Source of the DNA: Streptomyces cellulosae
GTDB taxonomy: Bacteria; Actinomycetota; Actinomycetes; Streptomycetales; Streptomycetaceae
DNA: 64,000 nucleotides
NCBI RefSeq assembly: GCF_000721105.1
Contig: NZ_JOEV01000021.1
Span: forward strand, 1 to 64,000
Direction: 5' to 3'
Part shown: positions 54,230 through 63,873 of the stretch, one piece after another
Numbering within the stretch: position 1 is the first letter of the stretch
Layout: every line of letters begins with the position of its first letter
Program-made: the position numbers and the translations under genes
The notes under the pieces: model-generated
Told to the model about the DNA's origin: nothing
Seen by the model: the letters and a program-made list of their open reading frames with translations, nothing else
Database searches by the model: none

Positions 54230-55546
54230 ATGGCTGCGCAGACTGTTGCAAGCACCACCGACAGCACGGTCAACACCACGGACCGCACCGCTGACTCCCC
54301 CGTAGACCTCGGCCCCGCCGCCGCTCTGAGCTGCCGCGAGTGCGGTCACCGCGTGCCCCTCGGCCCGGTCTTCGCGTGCGAGGAGTGTTTCGGCCCGCTC
54401 GAGATCGCGTACGACTTCTCGGCCTACGACACCGAGGAACTCCGCAAGCGGATCGAAGCGGGCCCCTCCAACATCTGGCGTTACGCGCCCCTGCTGCCCG
54501 TCCCCGCCGACGTGGCCACCAAGCCCAACATCAACCCCGGCTGGACCAAGCTCGTCAAGGCGGACAACCTCGCGCGCGAGCTCGGCGTGACGGGCGGGCT
54601 GTATGTGAAGGACGACTCCGGAAACCCGACGCACTCCTTCAAGGACCGCGTCGTCGCCCAGGCCATCGAGGCCGCGCGCGCCTTCGGCTTCACGACGCTC
54701 TCCTGCTCCTCCACGGGCAACCTGGCCGGCGCCGTCGGTGCCGCCGCCGCCCGGGCCGGCTTCCGTTCCTGCGTGTTCATCCCGCACGACCTGGAGCAGG
54801 GCAAGGTCGTCATGGCCGCGATCTACGGCGGCGAACTCGTCGGCATCGAGGGCAACTACGACGACGTGAACCGCTTCTGCTCCGAGCTGATCGGCGACCC
54901 GGCCGGCGAGGGCTGGGGCTTCGTCAACGTCAACCTGCGGCCGTACTACGCCGAGGGCTCCAAGACGCTGGCGTACGAGATCTGCGAGCAGCTCGGCTGG
55001 CAGCTGCCGGACCAGCTGGTGGTGCCGATCGCCTCCGGCTCCCAGCTCACGAAGATCGACAAGGGTCTGAAGGAGCTCATCGAGCTCGGGCTCGTCGAGG
55101 ACAAGCCGTACAAGATCTTCGGTGCGCAGGCCGAGGGCTGCTCGCCGGTGTCCGTCGCCTACAAGGCCGGGCACGACGTGGTCCGCCCGCAGAAGCCGAA
55201 CACCATCGCCAAGTCCCTGGCCATCGGCAACCCGGCGGACGGACCGTACGTCCTCGACATCGCCCGCCGTACCGGGGGTGCGGTGGAGGACGTCAACGAC
55301 GAGCAGATCGTCGACGCGATCAAGCTGCTCGCGCGGACCGAGGGCATCTTCGCGGAGACCGCCGGTGGTGTGACGGTGGGTGTGACACGCAAACTGATCG
55401 AGAGCGGTGTCCTCGACCCGACGAAGACCACCGTCGTCCTGAACACGGGTGACGGCCTCAAGACCCTCGACGCGGTGGCCGACACCGGCCTGACCGCCAC
55501 GATCCGTCCGAACCTCGACTCCTTCCGAGAGGCTGGCCTCGCATGA
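54230..55546 (+). CDS. thrC: Threonine synthase
   Basis: A 438-residue PLP enzyme converting O-phosphohomoserine to threonine. An N-terminal zinc ribbon has CRECGH and CEECF (C35, C38, C50, C53). PLP-Lys is K138 in NPTHSFKDRVV, and the phosphate loop is CSSTGNLAGAV. Start ATG 54230 lies just past the SAM riboswitch. Homoserine phosphate branches to threonine and methionine, so SAM control here is logical. Its stop overlaps the next start (ATGA). Confidence 0.96.
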   Translation: MAAQTVASTTDSTVNTTDRTADSPVDLGPAAALSCRECGHRVPLGPVFACEECFGPLEIAYDFSAYDTEELRKRIEAGPSNIWRYAPLLPVPADVATKPNINPGWTKLVKADNLARELGVTGGLYVKDDSGNPTHSFKDRVVAQAIEAARAFGFTTLSCSSTGNLAGAVGAAAARAGFRSCVFIPHDLEQGKVVMAAIYGGELVGIEGNYDDVNRFCSELIGDPAGEGWGFVNVNLRPYYAEGSKTLAYEICEQLGWQLPDQLVVPIASGSQLTKIDKGLKELIELGLVEDKPYKIFGAQAEGCSPVSVAYKAGHDVVRPQKPNTIAKSLAIGNPADGPYVLDIARRTGGAVEDVNDEQIVDAIKLLARTEGIFAETAGGVTVGVTRKLIESGVLDPTKTTVVLNTGDGLKTLDAVADTGLTATIRPNLDSFREAGLA

Positions 55547-55818
55547 GCGTGACCGTCCGCATCCCCACCATCCTGCGCACCTACACCGGCGGCAAGGCCG
55601 AGGTCGTCGCTGAGGGGGCCACCCTCGGCGAGGTCATCAGCGACCTGGAGAAGAACCACACGGGTATCTCCGCGCGTGTCCTGGACGACCAGGGCAAGCT
55701 GCGCCGGTTCGTCAACGTGTACGTCAACGACGACGACGTCCGCTTCGAGCAGGGACTGGAGACGGCCACTCCGGACGGGGCCGGCGTGTCCATCATTCCG
55801 GCCGTTGCCGGCGGCTGA
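55543..55818 (+). CDS. MoaD/ThiS-family sulfur-carrier protein (CysO-like)
   Basis: A 91-residue ubiquitin-like protein that ends in AVAGG, the diglycine tail used to form a thiocarboxylate. VTVRIPTILRTYTGGKAEVV opens the beta-grasp fold. Overlap with thrC (ATGA) couples translation. Actinobacterial CysO-type carriers donate sulfur for cysteine or for natural products. Pairing with thrC under a SAM riboswitch ties it to sulfur amino-acid control. Confidence 0.9.
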   Translation: MSVTVRIPTILRTYTGGKAEVVAEGATLGEVISDLEKNHTGISARVLDDQGKLRRFVNVYVNDDDVRFEQGLETATPDGAGVSIIPAVAGG

Positions 55819-55856
55819 TCATTACCTTCGGTAACATCAGTTACCGAGCGTTCATC

Positions 55857-55895
55857 GAATTGCCCCCTCCGTGAGAGAAGCGGAGGGGGCAATTC
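55857..55895. terminator. thrC-operon terminator, 15-bp stem
   Basis: 55857-55871 pairs perfectly with 55881-55895, loop of 9 nt. It lies 38 bp past the carrier-protein stop. Confidence 0.9.
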
Positions 55896-56249
55896 AGTGT
55901 GGTTGAGCGCGGTACAGTTGGGGAAGGCGCCGCCGCACAGCAGGTTGGCGGCCCTTGATTTCCGCCTTGTGCCCGACAAGATGTAGCCAAAGTGTGCGCC
56001 TCTTTCGCGGCTTTTGTGAGCTTTGCGGGGCCCGACTTGCCCCGAATTCAGGCGAATTCTCGCCACATTCCGGATCGCGCGCGTCCAGAATTCTCGTCCG
56101 ATTGACCTGTTGCACACGGCAGTTGGGCAGATACATTCGGCCGCGGTCGACGCGTTCCGGCGCACGCCCCCAATCATGTGGGGGGTGAGGTCTGACCCGG
56201 ATCCATGAAGTGTGGATCTGTGCAAGGGCCAGTAATAGGGGAGTTAGGC

Positions 56250-56456
56250 ATGGCTCAGGGCACCGTCAAGTGGTTCAACGCGGAGAAGGGGTACGGCTTC
56301 ATCGCGGTCGACGGTGGTGCGGATGTTTTCGTCCACTACAGCGCCATCCAGATGGACGGGTACCGCACCCTGGAAGAGGGGCAGCGGGTCGATTTCGAGA
56401 TCTCACAGGGTCAGAAGGGGCCGCAGGCGGACATGGTCCGGCTGGCGACCGGCTGA
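56250..56456 (+). CDS. Cold-shock-domain protein
   Basis: A 68-residue single cold-shock domain. [12 protein letters not shown] is RNP1 and DVFVHYSAI is RNP2, both intact. It binds single-stranded RNA/DNA. Start ATG 56250. The preceding 350 bp (55896-56249) contains no gene and probably a long leader, common for csp genes. Just upstream of groEL2 on the same strand. Confidence 0.95.
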   Translation: MAQGTVKWFNAEKGYGFIAVDGGADVFVHYSAIQMDGYRTLEEGQRVDFEISQGQKGPQADMVRLATG

Positions 56457-56497
56457 ATCGCGCCGGGTAACTGCAGCGACGTTCTTCTGTTCTTCTT

Positions 56498-56535
56498 CGA
56501 AGGGCTCGCACCTCTCGCGGGGTGCGGGCCCTTCG
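56498..56535 (+). terminator. Cold-shock gene terminator
   Basis: 56498-56512 pairs with 56521-56535 with one mismatch around an 8-nt loop, about 42 bp past the stop. Confidence 0.8.
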
Positions 56536-56544
56536 GTGTGTCCT

Positions 56545-56596
56545 GGGCCGGGGGCCGGGGGCCGGGGGCCGGGTCCGGGGTCCGGGGTCCGGGGTC
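56545..56596 (+). repeat. G-rich tandem repeat between csp and groEL2
   Basis: Repeats of GGCCGGG then GGTCCGG with seven or more G3-G5 runs. They could form a G-quadruplex in DNA or RNA. No gene spans it. Confidence 0.7.
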
Positions 56597-56648
56597 ATGC
56601 CCGGGCGGCCCGGCGGGGCGGTGTTCACCTGCGGATCCCTCCTAGGCG

Positions 56649-56693
56649 CTTGCACTCGGCATGGGCGAGTGCTAATCATTGGCGTTAGCACTC
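56649..56693. promoter_or_regulatory. CIRCE (HrcA) operator with extra half site
   Basis: CTTGCACTC (56649-56657), 9-nt spacer, then GAGTGCTAA (56667-56675) is a CIRCE with two changes in its left arm. After another 9 nt, TTAGCACTC (56685-56693) gives a third half site. HrcA represses groEL genes through CIRCE, so groEL2 should be heat-induced. Confidence 0.88.
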
Positions 56694-56708
56694 TGAAGGT
56701 GAGAGTGA

Positions 56709-58463
<1,755 letters not shown>

Positions 58464-58493
58464 TCGACCCCGGTCGATCACCGTCCTTCAGTA

Positions 58494-58535
58494 CCGAGGG
58501 CGGCACTCCCTGGAAACAGGGGGTGCCGCCCTCGG
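58494..58535 (+). terminator. groEL2 terminator
   Basis: 58494-58510 pairs with 58519-58535 with one mismatch, 31 bp past the stop. Confidence 0.85.
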
Positions 58536-58672
58536 GCGTGTCCGGGCTCACAGAGGCTGTCGGGGGCCGGTGGAATGGCCGGGCGGGTCCGGGGCGTTGA
58601 CGAGGGAGGGCGGCTGATGCATATGCACATACCGTCTGGAATGTCCGTCTGACTCTTCCGAGGAGCCCCTAC

Positions 58673-59803
58673 GTGACCGCCACCCCCGCCGAGTCCGCCT
58701 CCCGTGCGGCTGACGTGCTGTCCCGGCCCGTCGCCCTGGGCGGCCTGACCGTCCCCAACCGTATCGCCATGGCGCCGATGACCCGCGCGTTCTCCCCGGG
58801 CGGCATCCCGGGTGCGGACGTGGCGTCGTACTACGCGCGCCGGGCCGCCGCGGGTGTCGGCCTGATCATCACCGAGGGCACGTACGTGGGGCACGAGTCG
58901 GCCGGGCAGAGCGACGCCATCCCGCGCTTCCACGGCGAGGAGCAGCTGGCCGGCTGGGCGAAGGTGGCCGAGGAGGTGCACGCGGCCGGCGGCACGATCG
59001 TCCCGCAGCTGTGGCACATCGGCATGGTGCGCGAGCAGGGCCAGCCGCCCTTCGCCGACGCCCCCGCAGTCGGCCCCTCCGGTCTGCGCATCGGCGCCAC
59101 CGAGCCCACCGGCAAGGCGATGACGCAGCGGGACGTGGACGACGTCATCGGCGCGTTCGCCGAGGCCGCGGCCGCCGCCGAGCGGATCGGCTTCGACGGC
59201 GTGGAACTGCACGGCGCCCACGGCTACCTCATCGACCAGTTCCTGTGGGAGGGCACCAACCGCCGTACGGACGCCTACGGCGGCAGCGCGGTGGCCCGTA
59301 CGAAGTTCGCGGCGGAGATCGCCGCGGCCGTCCGCGAGACGGTCTCGCCCGAGTTCCCGGTCATCTTCCGGTTCTCGCAGTGGAAGCAGGAGGTGTACCG
59401 GGCGCGGCTCGCCGAGACCCCCGAGGAACTGGAGGCCGTCCTGGCCCCGCTCGCCGCGGCCGGCGTCGACGCCTTCCACGCCTCCACGCGCCGCTACTGG
59501 CTCCCCGAGTTCGACGGCTCCGACCTCAACCTGGCCGGCTGGACCAAGAAGCTCACCGGCAAGCCCGTCATCACCGTCGGCTCGGTCGGCCTCGACGGCG
59601 ACTTCATCAAGGGCTTCACGGGCGAGGGTTCCCCGCTCCGCGGCATCGACGACCTCCTCGACCGCCTGGAGTCCGAGGAGTACGACATGGTCGCCGTGGG
59701 CCGTGCGCTGCTCCAGGACCCTCAGTGGGCGGCGAAGGTGCTCGCCGGCCGCTTCGACGAGCTGAAGCCGTTCGACGCGGCGGCGCTGAGCACGCTGAGC
59801 TGA
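58673..59803 (+). CDS. Old Yellow Enzyme (NADH:flavin oxidoreductase)
   Basis: A 376-residue FMN-binding TIM-barrel ene-reductase. NRIAMAPMTRAFSPGG forms the FMN site, QLWHIGMV follows, VELHGAHGYLIDQFLWEGTN holds conserved active-site residues, and the C-terminal TVGSVGLDGDF and VAVGRALLQDP bind FMN phosphate. Reduces activated alkenes with NAD(P)H; the physiological substrate is unknown. Start GTG 58673. Monocistronic. Confidence 0.93.
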   Translation: MTATPAESASRAADVLSRPVALGGLTVPNRIAMAPMTRAFSPGGIPGADVASYYARRAAAGVGLIITEGTYVGHESAGQSDAIPRFHGEEQLAGWAKVAEEVHAAGGTIVPQLWHIGMVREQGQPPFADAPAVGPSGLRIGATEPTGKAMTQRDVDDVIGAFAEAAAAAERIGFDGVELHGAHGYLIDQFLWEGTNRRTDAYGGSAVARTKFAAEIAAAVRETVSPEFPVIFRFSQWKQEVYRARLAETPEELEAVLAPLAAAGVDAFHASTRRYWLPEFDGSDLNLAGWTKKLTGKPVITVGSVGLDGDFIKGFTGEGSPLRGIDDLLDRLESEEYDMVAVGRALLQDPQWAAKVLAGRFDELKPFDAAALSTLS

Positions 59804-59813
59804 GCGTCACTTT

Positions 59814-60380
59814 CTACAAGTTGCCCATGGGCTCGATGTCGACGCGTACCGGTGTTCCCCACACCCGCACCACCTCGTAGTCGGTGAACTCGTGCACCAG
59901 CCGGTACGCCATGGCGGCGTGGGGTCCGCGGCGCTGGGCCGCGAGATACAGCTCGGCCTCGCGCCGGTCCCGGCGGGGCGTACCGCACAGCTGCCACACC
60001 TGTCCGTTCCACAGCTCCGGCAGCCAGCGCTGCTGGGGCTGCGGGCGGTCCTCCCGGACGCCGTAGCGGGAGGGCGTGGGATCGGCGGAGTACGCGGGTG
60101 CGGGCCCGTTGATCTCGGAACGGCGGGCCGCGCGACGCCGGGTCTCGCACAGCAGACAGAGGTCGTGCGCGTTCTCGTCGACCGGCCCGTTGGGGTGCTC
60201 GTGACACCGGGTGGTCGGCGCGGCGGTGCTGACGCTGTCCTCCAGCAGGTCGAGGGCCCGCTTCAGATCGGCCTTCACCTCGTGCAGCCGCGCGTCGGGG
60301 GTGTCCCCGGTCAGCGCTTCCCCATGCTCGCCGAGAAGGCGCAGCGCGCGGCCGAGGGCGGTGAGCTGGGCGTGGTTCAT
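59814..60380 (-). CDS. Hypothetical protein with CxxC motifs
   Basis: A 188-residue hydrophilic protein. A helical N-terminal part (1-50) precedes a CHEHPNGP...CLLC region (about 59-79) that could bind zinc. RYGVREDRPQPQQRWLPELW and the C-terminal VVRVWGTPVRVDIEP follow. No family recognised; proteins of this kind are usual in Streptomyces accessory DNA. Convergent with the OYE gene. Confidence 0.65.
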   Translation of the reverse strand: MNHAQLTALGRALRLLGEHGEALTGDTPDARLHEVKADLKRALDLLEDSVSTAAPTTRCHEHPNGPVDENAHDLCLLCETRRRAARRSEINGPAPAYSADPTPSRYGVREDRPQPQQRWLPELWNGQVWQLCGTPRRDRREAELYLAAQRRGPHAAMAYRLVHEFTDYEVVRVWGTPVRVDIEPMGNL

Positions 60381-60412
60381 GGGGTGCGGCTCCTGCTGTT
60401 GCGGGGGTTCGG

Positions 60413-60663
60413 TCAGGTGCTGCGGCCGACCTTCAGCACATGGACTGTCACGGTGTCGCCGTCCGGCCGGTACACCACGCGCCGATTTCCGATGTGCAGC
60501 CGGTAGTAGCCGGAGGCGCCGAGAGCGTGGGCTGTCTCAGGGCGGGGGTCGTCGGCGAGTGCGCCTACCGCTGCGGCTGTTGCCTTCGCTCCCACAGGTC
60601 GACGGCGCGGAGTCGCCGGAATTCGTTCATGGCGGGGTGCTCCCAGACCACCGTATGCGTCAC
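60413..60663 (-). pseudogene. RelE/ParE-family toxin, frameshifted
   Basis: GTG 60663 overlaps the antitoxin stop by 4 nt and gives VTHTVVWEHPAMNEFRRLRA, ending early. The remainder of the toxin continues in another frame from about 60595: GAKATAAAVGALADDPRPET, then GYYRLHIGNRRVVYR and VHVLKVGR, a typical RelE beta-sheet core with R-x-VVYR. Loss of one C near 60597-60600 would restore one frame (V-D-P-V-G-A-K). The toxin is therefore probably dead, unless the sequence is wrong here. Confidence 0.75.
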
Positions 60664-60935
60664 GAAGCGGCTTCCCGTCGGTCCTCGGCCTCCAGTTGGG
60701 CCATGAACTCGTCGTGAGTCAGGGAAGGACCGGACGCAGCCGCCTCGCGGGACCGTGCCTCCGCGATGTCCGCCTCGTCACGCAGCCGCTGAAGCTCTTC
60801 CAACTCGCTTATCGGGATGAGGGCGGCGGCGGGCCTGCCGTACTCCGTGATCAGGATGTGCTCCTGACCGTGCCGGACCCGGCCCACCAGCTGACCCAGT
60901 TGGTTGCGGGCTTCCACGAGCGGATACGTCTCCAT
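60660..60935 (-). CDS. Phd/YefM-family antitoxin
   Basis: A 91-residue antitoxin. The N-terminal DNA-binding part has LVEARNQLGQLVGRVRHGQE and ITEYGRPAAALIP, typical of Phd/YefM, and the acidic C-terminus would neutralise the toxin. Start ATG 60935. It is intact and precedes the frameshifted RelE toxin. Confidence 0.9.
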   Translation of the reverse strand: METYPLVEARNQLGQLVGRVRHGQEHILITEYGRPAAALIPISELEELQRLRDEADIAEARSREAAASGPSLTHDEFMAQLEAEDRREAAS

Positions 60936-60982
60936 GCAAAGACTGTACACACCTGCCAGTGTGTGCGATGTGTTCATCCGAC

Positions 60983-61858
60983 TCACCTTCCTGAGATGGC
61001 GGCGCGGATCCCCGCGGCGCGAGCGTGGACAGCGGAGGCGGGGAGAACCGTGTCGGTGCGGTACCTGGGTGCGTGATCACCCCGGCAGGCGGCGCACATA
61101 CCGCCCGGCAAAGCCTCCGGGCGGCCCGGGATACCGCACTTGGCGCACTCCAGGATGCGCAGAGGCGGGAGTGGGGCAGGGGTGTGGGCGGGCTCCGGTG
61201 GGAGCTTGGTGATGAGGCGTCGGTGCACCAGGGCCGCCGGGTGGTGGACCGGGGTGGGCAGGCCGGCGGTGAGGGCGCGGAGTACGTCCGTGTCGGTGGC
61301 GCCTCGGGCGTACCACTCGGTGACCAGCGGGGCGAGGTCCGCGCAGTCGGCGGCGGAGAGGGACAGGGCGGGGGCCTCGCGGCCGAGGGCGGCGAGCAGG
61401 ATGTGGGCGCGGGAGCGGGTCTGGGCCGGGCGGTCGGGGCCCGGTTGTGGTTCCTTCGGTACGTCGCCCCGGGTGAACACCGCCCACCAGTCGTCGTCAC
61501 GTGCGGTACGGGTGAACCACGATCGGGTGATCCAGTGTGAGGACCCGGAGTCGGCGGTCAGATGTTCGCGTCCCCGGCGCAAGTGCCCGGCCCGTTGGAG
61601 GTTGTTGAGGGCGGTGCGGAGGGCGCATTGTCCGTACGGGAGGTGCTTGGCCAGCGTCTTTACGGAAATGTCGGCGCCGTCGGGGAGGCGGTCGATGTAC
61701 GCGGCGATGGCGGCTTCGCGGGGCGGGAGGTGGGCGAAGTCGTGCGCCGTGCGGGGGCGTTGGTCGGGGGCGGACCGTTTGCCGTAGCCCGGATTGGCCA
61801 ATGGGTGGGAGAGGGCGTGCGCGGGCAGGGAGGCAGCACTAAGCTTGGCGTCAGCCAT
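60983..61858 (-). CDS. Helix-turn-helix protein with C-terminal zinc ribbon
   Basis: A 291-residue protein. Residues 45-120 form a winged HTH (AAIAAYIDRLPDGADISVKT, then ALRTALNNLQRAGHLRRG). Residues 235-265 have CAKCGIPGRPEALPGGMCAA with two CxxC pairs, a zinc ribbon. Such proteins recur in Streptomyces accessory and plasmid-derived regions. Target unknown. Start ATG 61858. Confidence 0.75.
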   Translation of the reverse strand: MADAKLSAASLPAHALSHPLANPGYGKRSAPDQRPRTAHDFAHLPPREAAIAAYIDRLPDGADISVKTLAKHLPYGQCALRTALNNLQRAGHLRRGREHLTADSGSSHWITRSWFTRTARDDDWWAVFTRGDVPKEPQPGPDRPAQTRSRAHILLAALGREAPALSLSAADCADLAPLVTEWYARGATDTDVLRALTAGLPTPVHHPAALVHRRLITKLPPEPAHTPAPLPPLRILECAKCGIPGRPEALPGGMCAACRGDHAPRYRTDTVLPASAVHARAAGIRAAISGR

Positions 61859-61891
61859 GGGATCGAAATTGTCCTTCGATCTCGTAGGTCA

Positions 61892-61926
61892 AGCCCCCGC
61901 AGGTGTTCCAGCACCTGACGGGGGCT
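61892..61926 (-). terminator. Terminator hairpin of DinB-like gene
   Basis: 61892-61905 pairs with 61912-61926 with one bulge. It lies about 150 bp past the DinB-like stop and upstream of the HTH gene on the same strand. Confidence 0.7.
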
Positions 61927-62076
61927 GTTCGTTATTCGGGCACGCTAGACCACTGTGACTGTGCGTGGCAAGCCGAACGCGTCAAGTCAACACGCGGGGA
62001 GGGTGGGTGGGTTGAGGCCCTCCACCCATTCCATGAAAAGAGGGCTCGGAGCTGGGGGCTTGAGCCTCGGGACCGG

Positions 62077-62613
62077 TCAGCCCATGCTCTTGGCGCCGTC
62101 CAGGGACTCGCGGATGATGTCGGCGTGGCCCGCGTGCTGGGCGGTCTCGGCGACGATGTGCAGCAGCACTCTGCGGGCCGACCACTGAGCCTCGGCCTCG
62201 AACCACGGGGCCTTGGGCAGCGGGTGGGCGGCGTCCAGGTCGGGCAGAGCGGCGACCAGCTCGTCCGTCCGGTCGGCCGTCTCCGCGTAGTCGGCCAGCA
62301 CGCCGGCCAGGGTCTCGCCGGGCAGCATCCGGAACTCGTCGGCCCGCCGGGCCCAGTCGTCCTCGGTCATGGCGGTGAAGTCGCCCATCGCCGACGGGCC
62401 TTTCTGGATGAAGCCCACCCAGTTGCGTTCCACCGACGTGACGTGCTTGATCAGGCCGCCGAGACACAGTTCGCTGACCGTGGTCCGTTGCCCGGCCTGC
62501 TCGTCGGTGAGGTCGCGCGTGGTGAAACGCAGGAAATGCCGCTGCTTGGCCAGCGCCTCCAGCAGGTCGGCGCGCTCGCCCGTGGTCAGGGCGGTGTTCG
62601 TGGTGGCGTTCAT
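62077..62613 (-). CDS. DinB-like (DUF664) four-helix protein
   Basis: A 178-residue four-helix-bundle protein. LLEALAKQRHFLRFTTRDLT opens it, GGLIKHVTSVERNW holds the first metal His, and LLHIVAETAQHAGHADIIRE holds two more (HxxxH-type). Many act with mycothiol or bacillithiol as S-transferases. Start ATG 62613. Confidence 0.88.
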   Translation of the reverse strand: MNATTNTALTTGERADLLEALAKQRHFLRFTTRDLTDEQAGQRTTVSELCLGGLIKHVTSVERNWVGFIQKGPSAMGDFTAMTEDDWARRADEFRMLPGETLAGVLADYAETADRTDELVAALPDLDAAHPLPKAPWFEAEAQWSARRVLLHIVAETAQHAGHADIIRESLDGAKSMG

Positions 62614-62731
62614 GGTGTGGGCCCTCCGGTTGCTGTTCCTCGGCAGGGCCACACGCTAGGAGTCATATAGGCCAGATCCTGACCTCTTGGTCGGCTTCTT
62701 GATCCCTTTCTTGATCCGTTTCTCGGTCGTG

Positions 62732-62938
62732 TCAGTCGCACTTGAGGTTCTCGACGAACGCGGACCACACCTCCGCCCGGAACGCGAGCTTCGGGCCCCG
62801 GGGACTCTTGGAGTCGCGCACGGGGACGAGGGCTGGATAGCCGTCGGCTACTTCGAGGCAGTTGTCGCCGCCGCCGCCGCTGTACGTCGACTTGCGCCAC
62901 ACGGCCGTGCCCAGGTCGTAGTCAGGGATGTTCCTCAT
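62732..62938 (-). CDS. DUF397 small protein
   Basis: A 68-residue DUF397 domain: AVWRKSTYSGGGGDNCLEVA then VRDSKSPRGPKLAFRAEVWS. In Streptomyces these pair with XRE/DUF5753 regulators and can modulate development (as in BldB-linked/WhiJ families). Overlaps the upstream regulator gene by 17 nt, so it is co-translated. Confidence 0.92.
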   Translation of the reverse strand: MRNIPDYDLGTAVWRKSTYSGGGGDNCLEVADGYPALVPVRDSKSPRGPKLAFRAEVWSAFVENLKCD

Positions 62939-63761
62939 GGGTGTAATCCTGCGCCAAGGCCTCGATCAGGGCCAGGGACTTCTTCCGCGAATGCGCGGAG
63001 GCCACGAGGAGATCGAACGTGAACCTTAGTCGTGTGACCGTGGCCGGGTCGTCCTCCACTCGTCCGGTGCGCACCCCCTCGTAGTAGACCAGTGGAGGGG
63101 CGTCCTCGAACTCCATCAGCTTCAGGGCACCCTGCATCGCCGAGTGTGCTCCCGCGCTGAACGGAAGTACCTGCGCGATGACCCGGTTCCGGCGGGCCAG
63201 ATCGGCGATGTGGCGAAGGGCCTCCGCCATCACCGCTCGGCCACCGGTCTCCCGCCGCAACGCCGCCTCGTCAAGTACCACCCACAACACCGGCTTTGTT
63301 GGATGGTCGAGCAGGCGGATTCGCTCCAACCGGCCGTCCACCCACTCGTCGATCGTTTCCTCCGGTGCTGTCGGGTCATACGCGTGGTTCACGGCGCGTG
63401 CGTATGCGGGCGTCTGCAGCAGTCCGGGGATCAGGAGCGGCGCGTACTCCCTGATCGCCGTGGCTTGAGCCTCGGCTTCCGCCGCCTCCGCGAAATGCTC
63501 CGGGTACTTCGACTTGGCCGCCGCCCCGCAGTTCCGCTGGAAGAAGCCATCCGTCCCCAGCGCCTCATCCAGCAACCGCGCATACTCCGGCTGCATCCTC
63601 CGCGCCCCCGCCTCTAACTGCCCGACGAACGAACCGCTCACGAACAGTCGTTGGCCCAACTCCTCCTGACTGAGCCCCGCCCTCTCTCTCGCATGCCGTA
63701 GTTCCGCCCCCAGCAGCGCGCGCGGTGAGGACGACGGGTCCAGATCCTTCGGTCCCGGCAT
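62922..63761 (-). CDS. XRE-family regulator with DUF5753
   Basis: A 279-residue WhiJ-like regulator. HTH_31/XRE at about 20-75 (LRHARERAGLSQEELGQRLF, then GSFVGQLEAGARRMQPE), followed by DUF5753 (about 95-270: LLIPGLLQTPAYARAVNH). Start ATG 63761. Partner of the DUF397 protein and divergent from the gene at 63874. Such triads recur in Streptomyces. Confidence 0.92.
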   Translation of the reverse strand: MPGPKDLDPSSSPRALLGAELRHARERAGLSQEELGQRLFVSGSFVGQLEAGARRMQPEYARLLDEALGTDGFFQRNCGAAAKSKYPEHFAEAAEAEAQATAIREYAPLLIPGLLQTPAYARAVNHAYDPTAPEETIDEWVDGRLERIRLLDHPTKPVLWVVLDEAALRRETGGRAVMAEALRHIADLARRNRVIAQVLPFSAGAHSAMQGALKLMEFEDAPPLVYYEGVRTGRVEDDPATVTRLRFTFDLLVASAHSRKKSLALIEALAQDYTHEEHP

Positions 63762-63873
63762 GTGCGACTCCCTGTCCGACAGGTGAGGTTGTTGGGGTGA
63801 TCCGTATGGCCAGGTTAGAGGTGTAACGGCCACTCTGTGTTGCGAATCGTCAACTCAGCGTGGAGGTAGGTAG

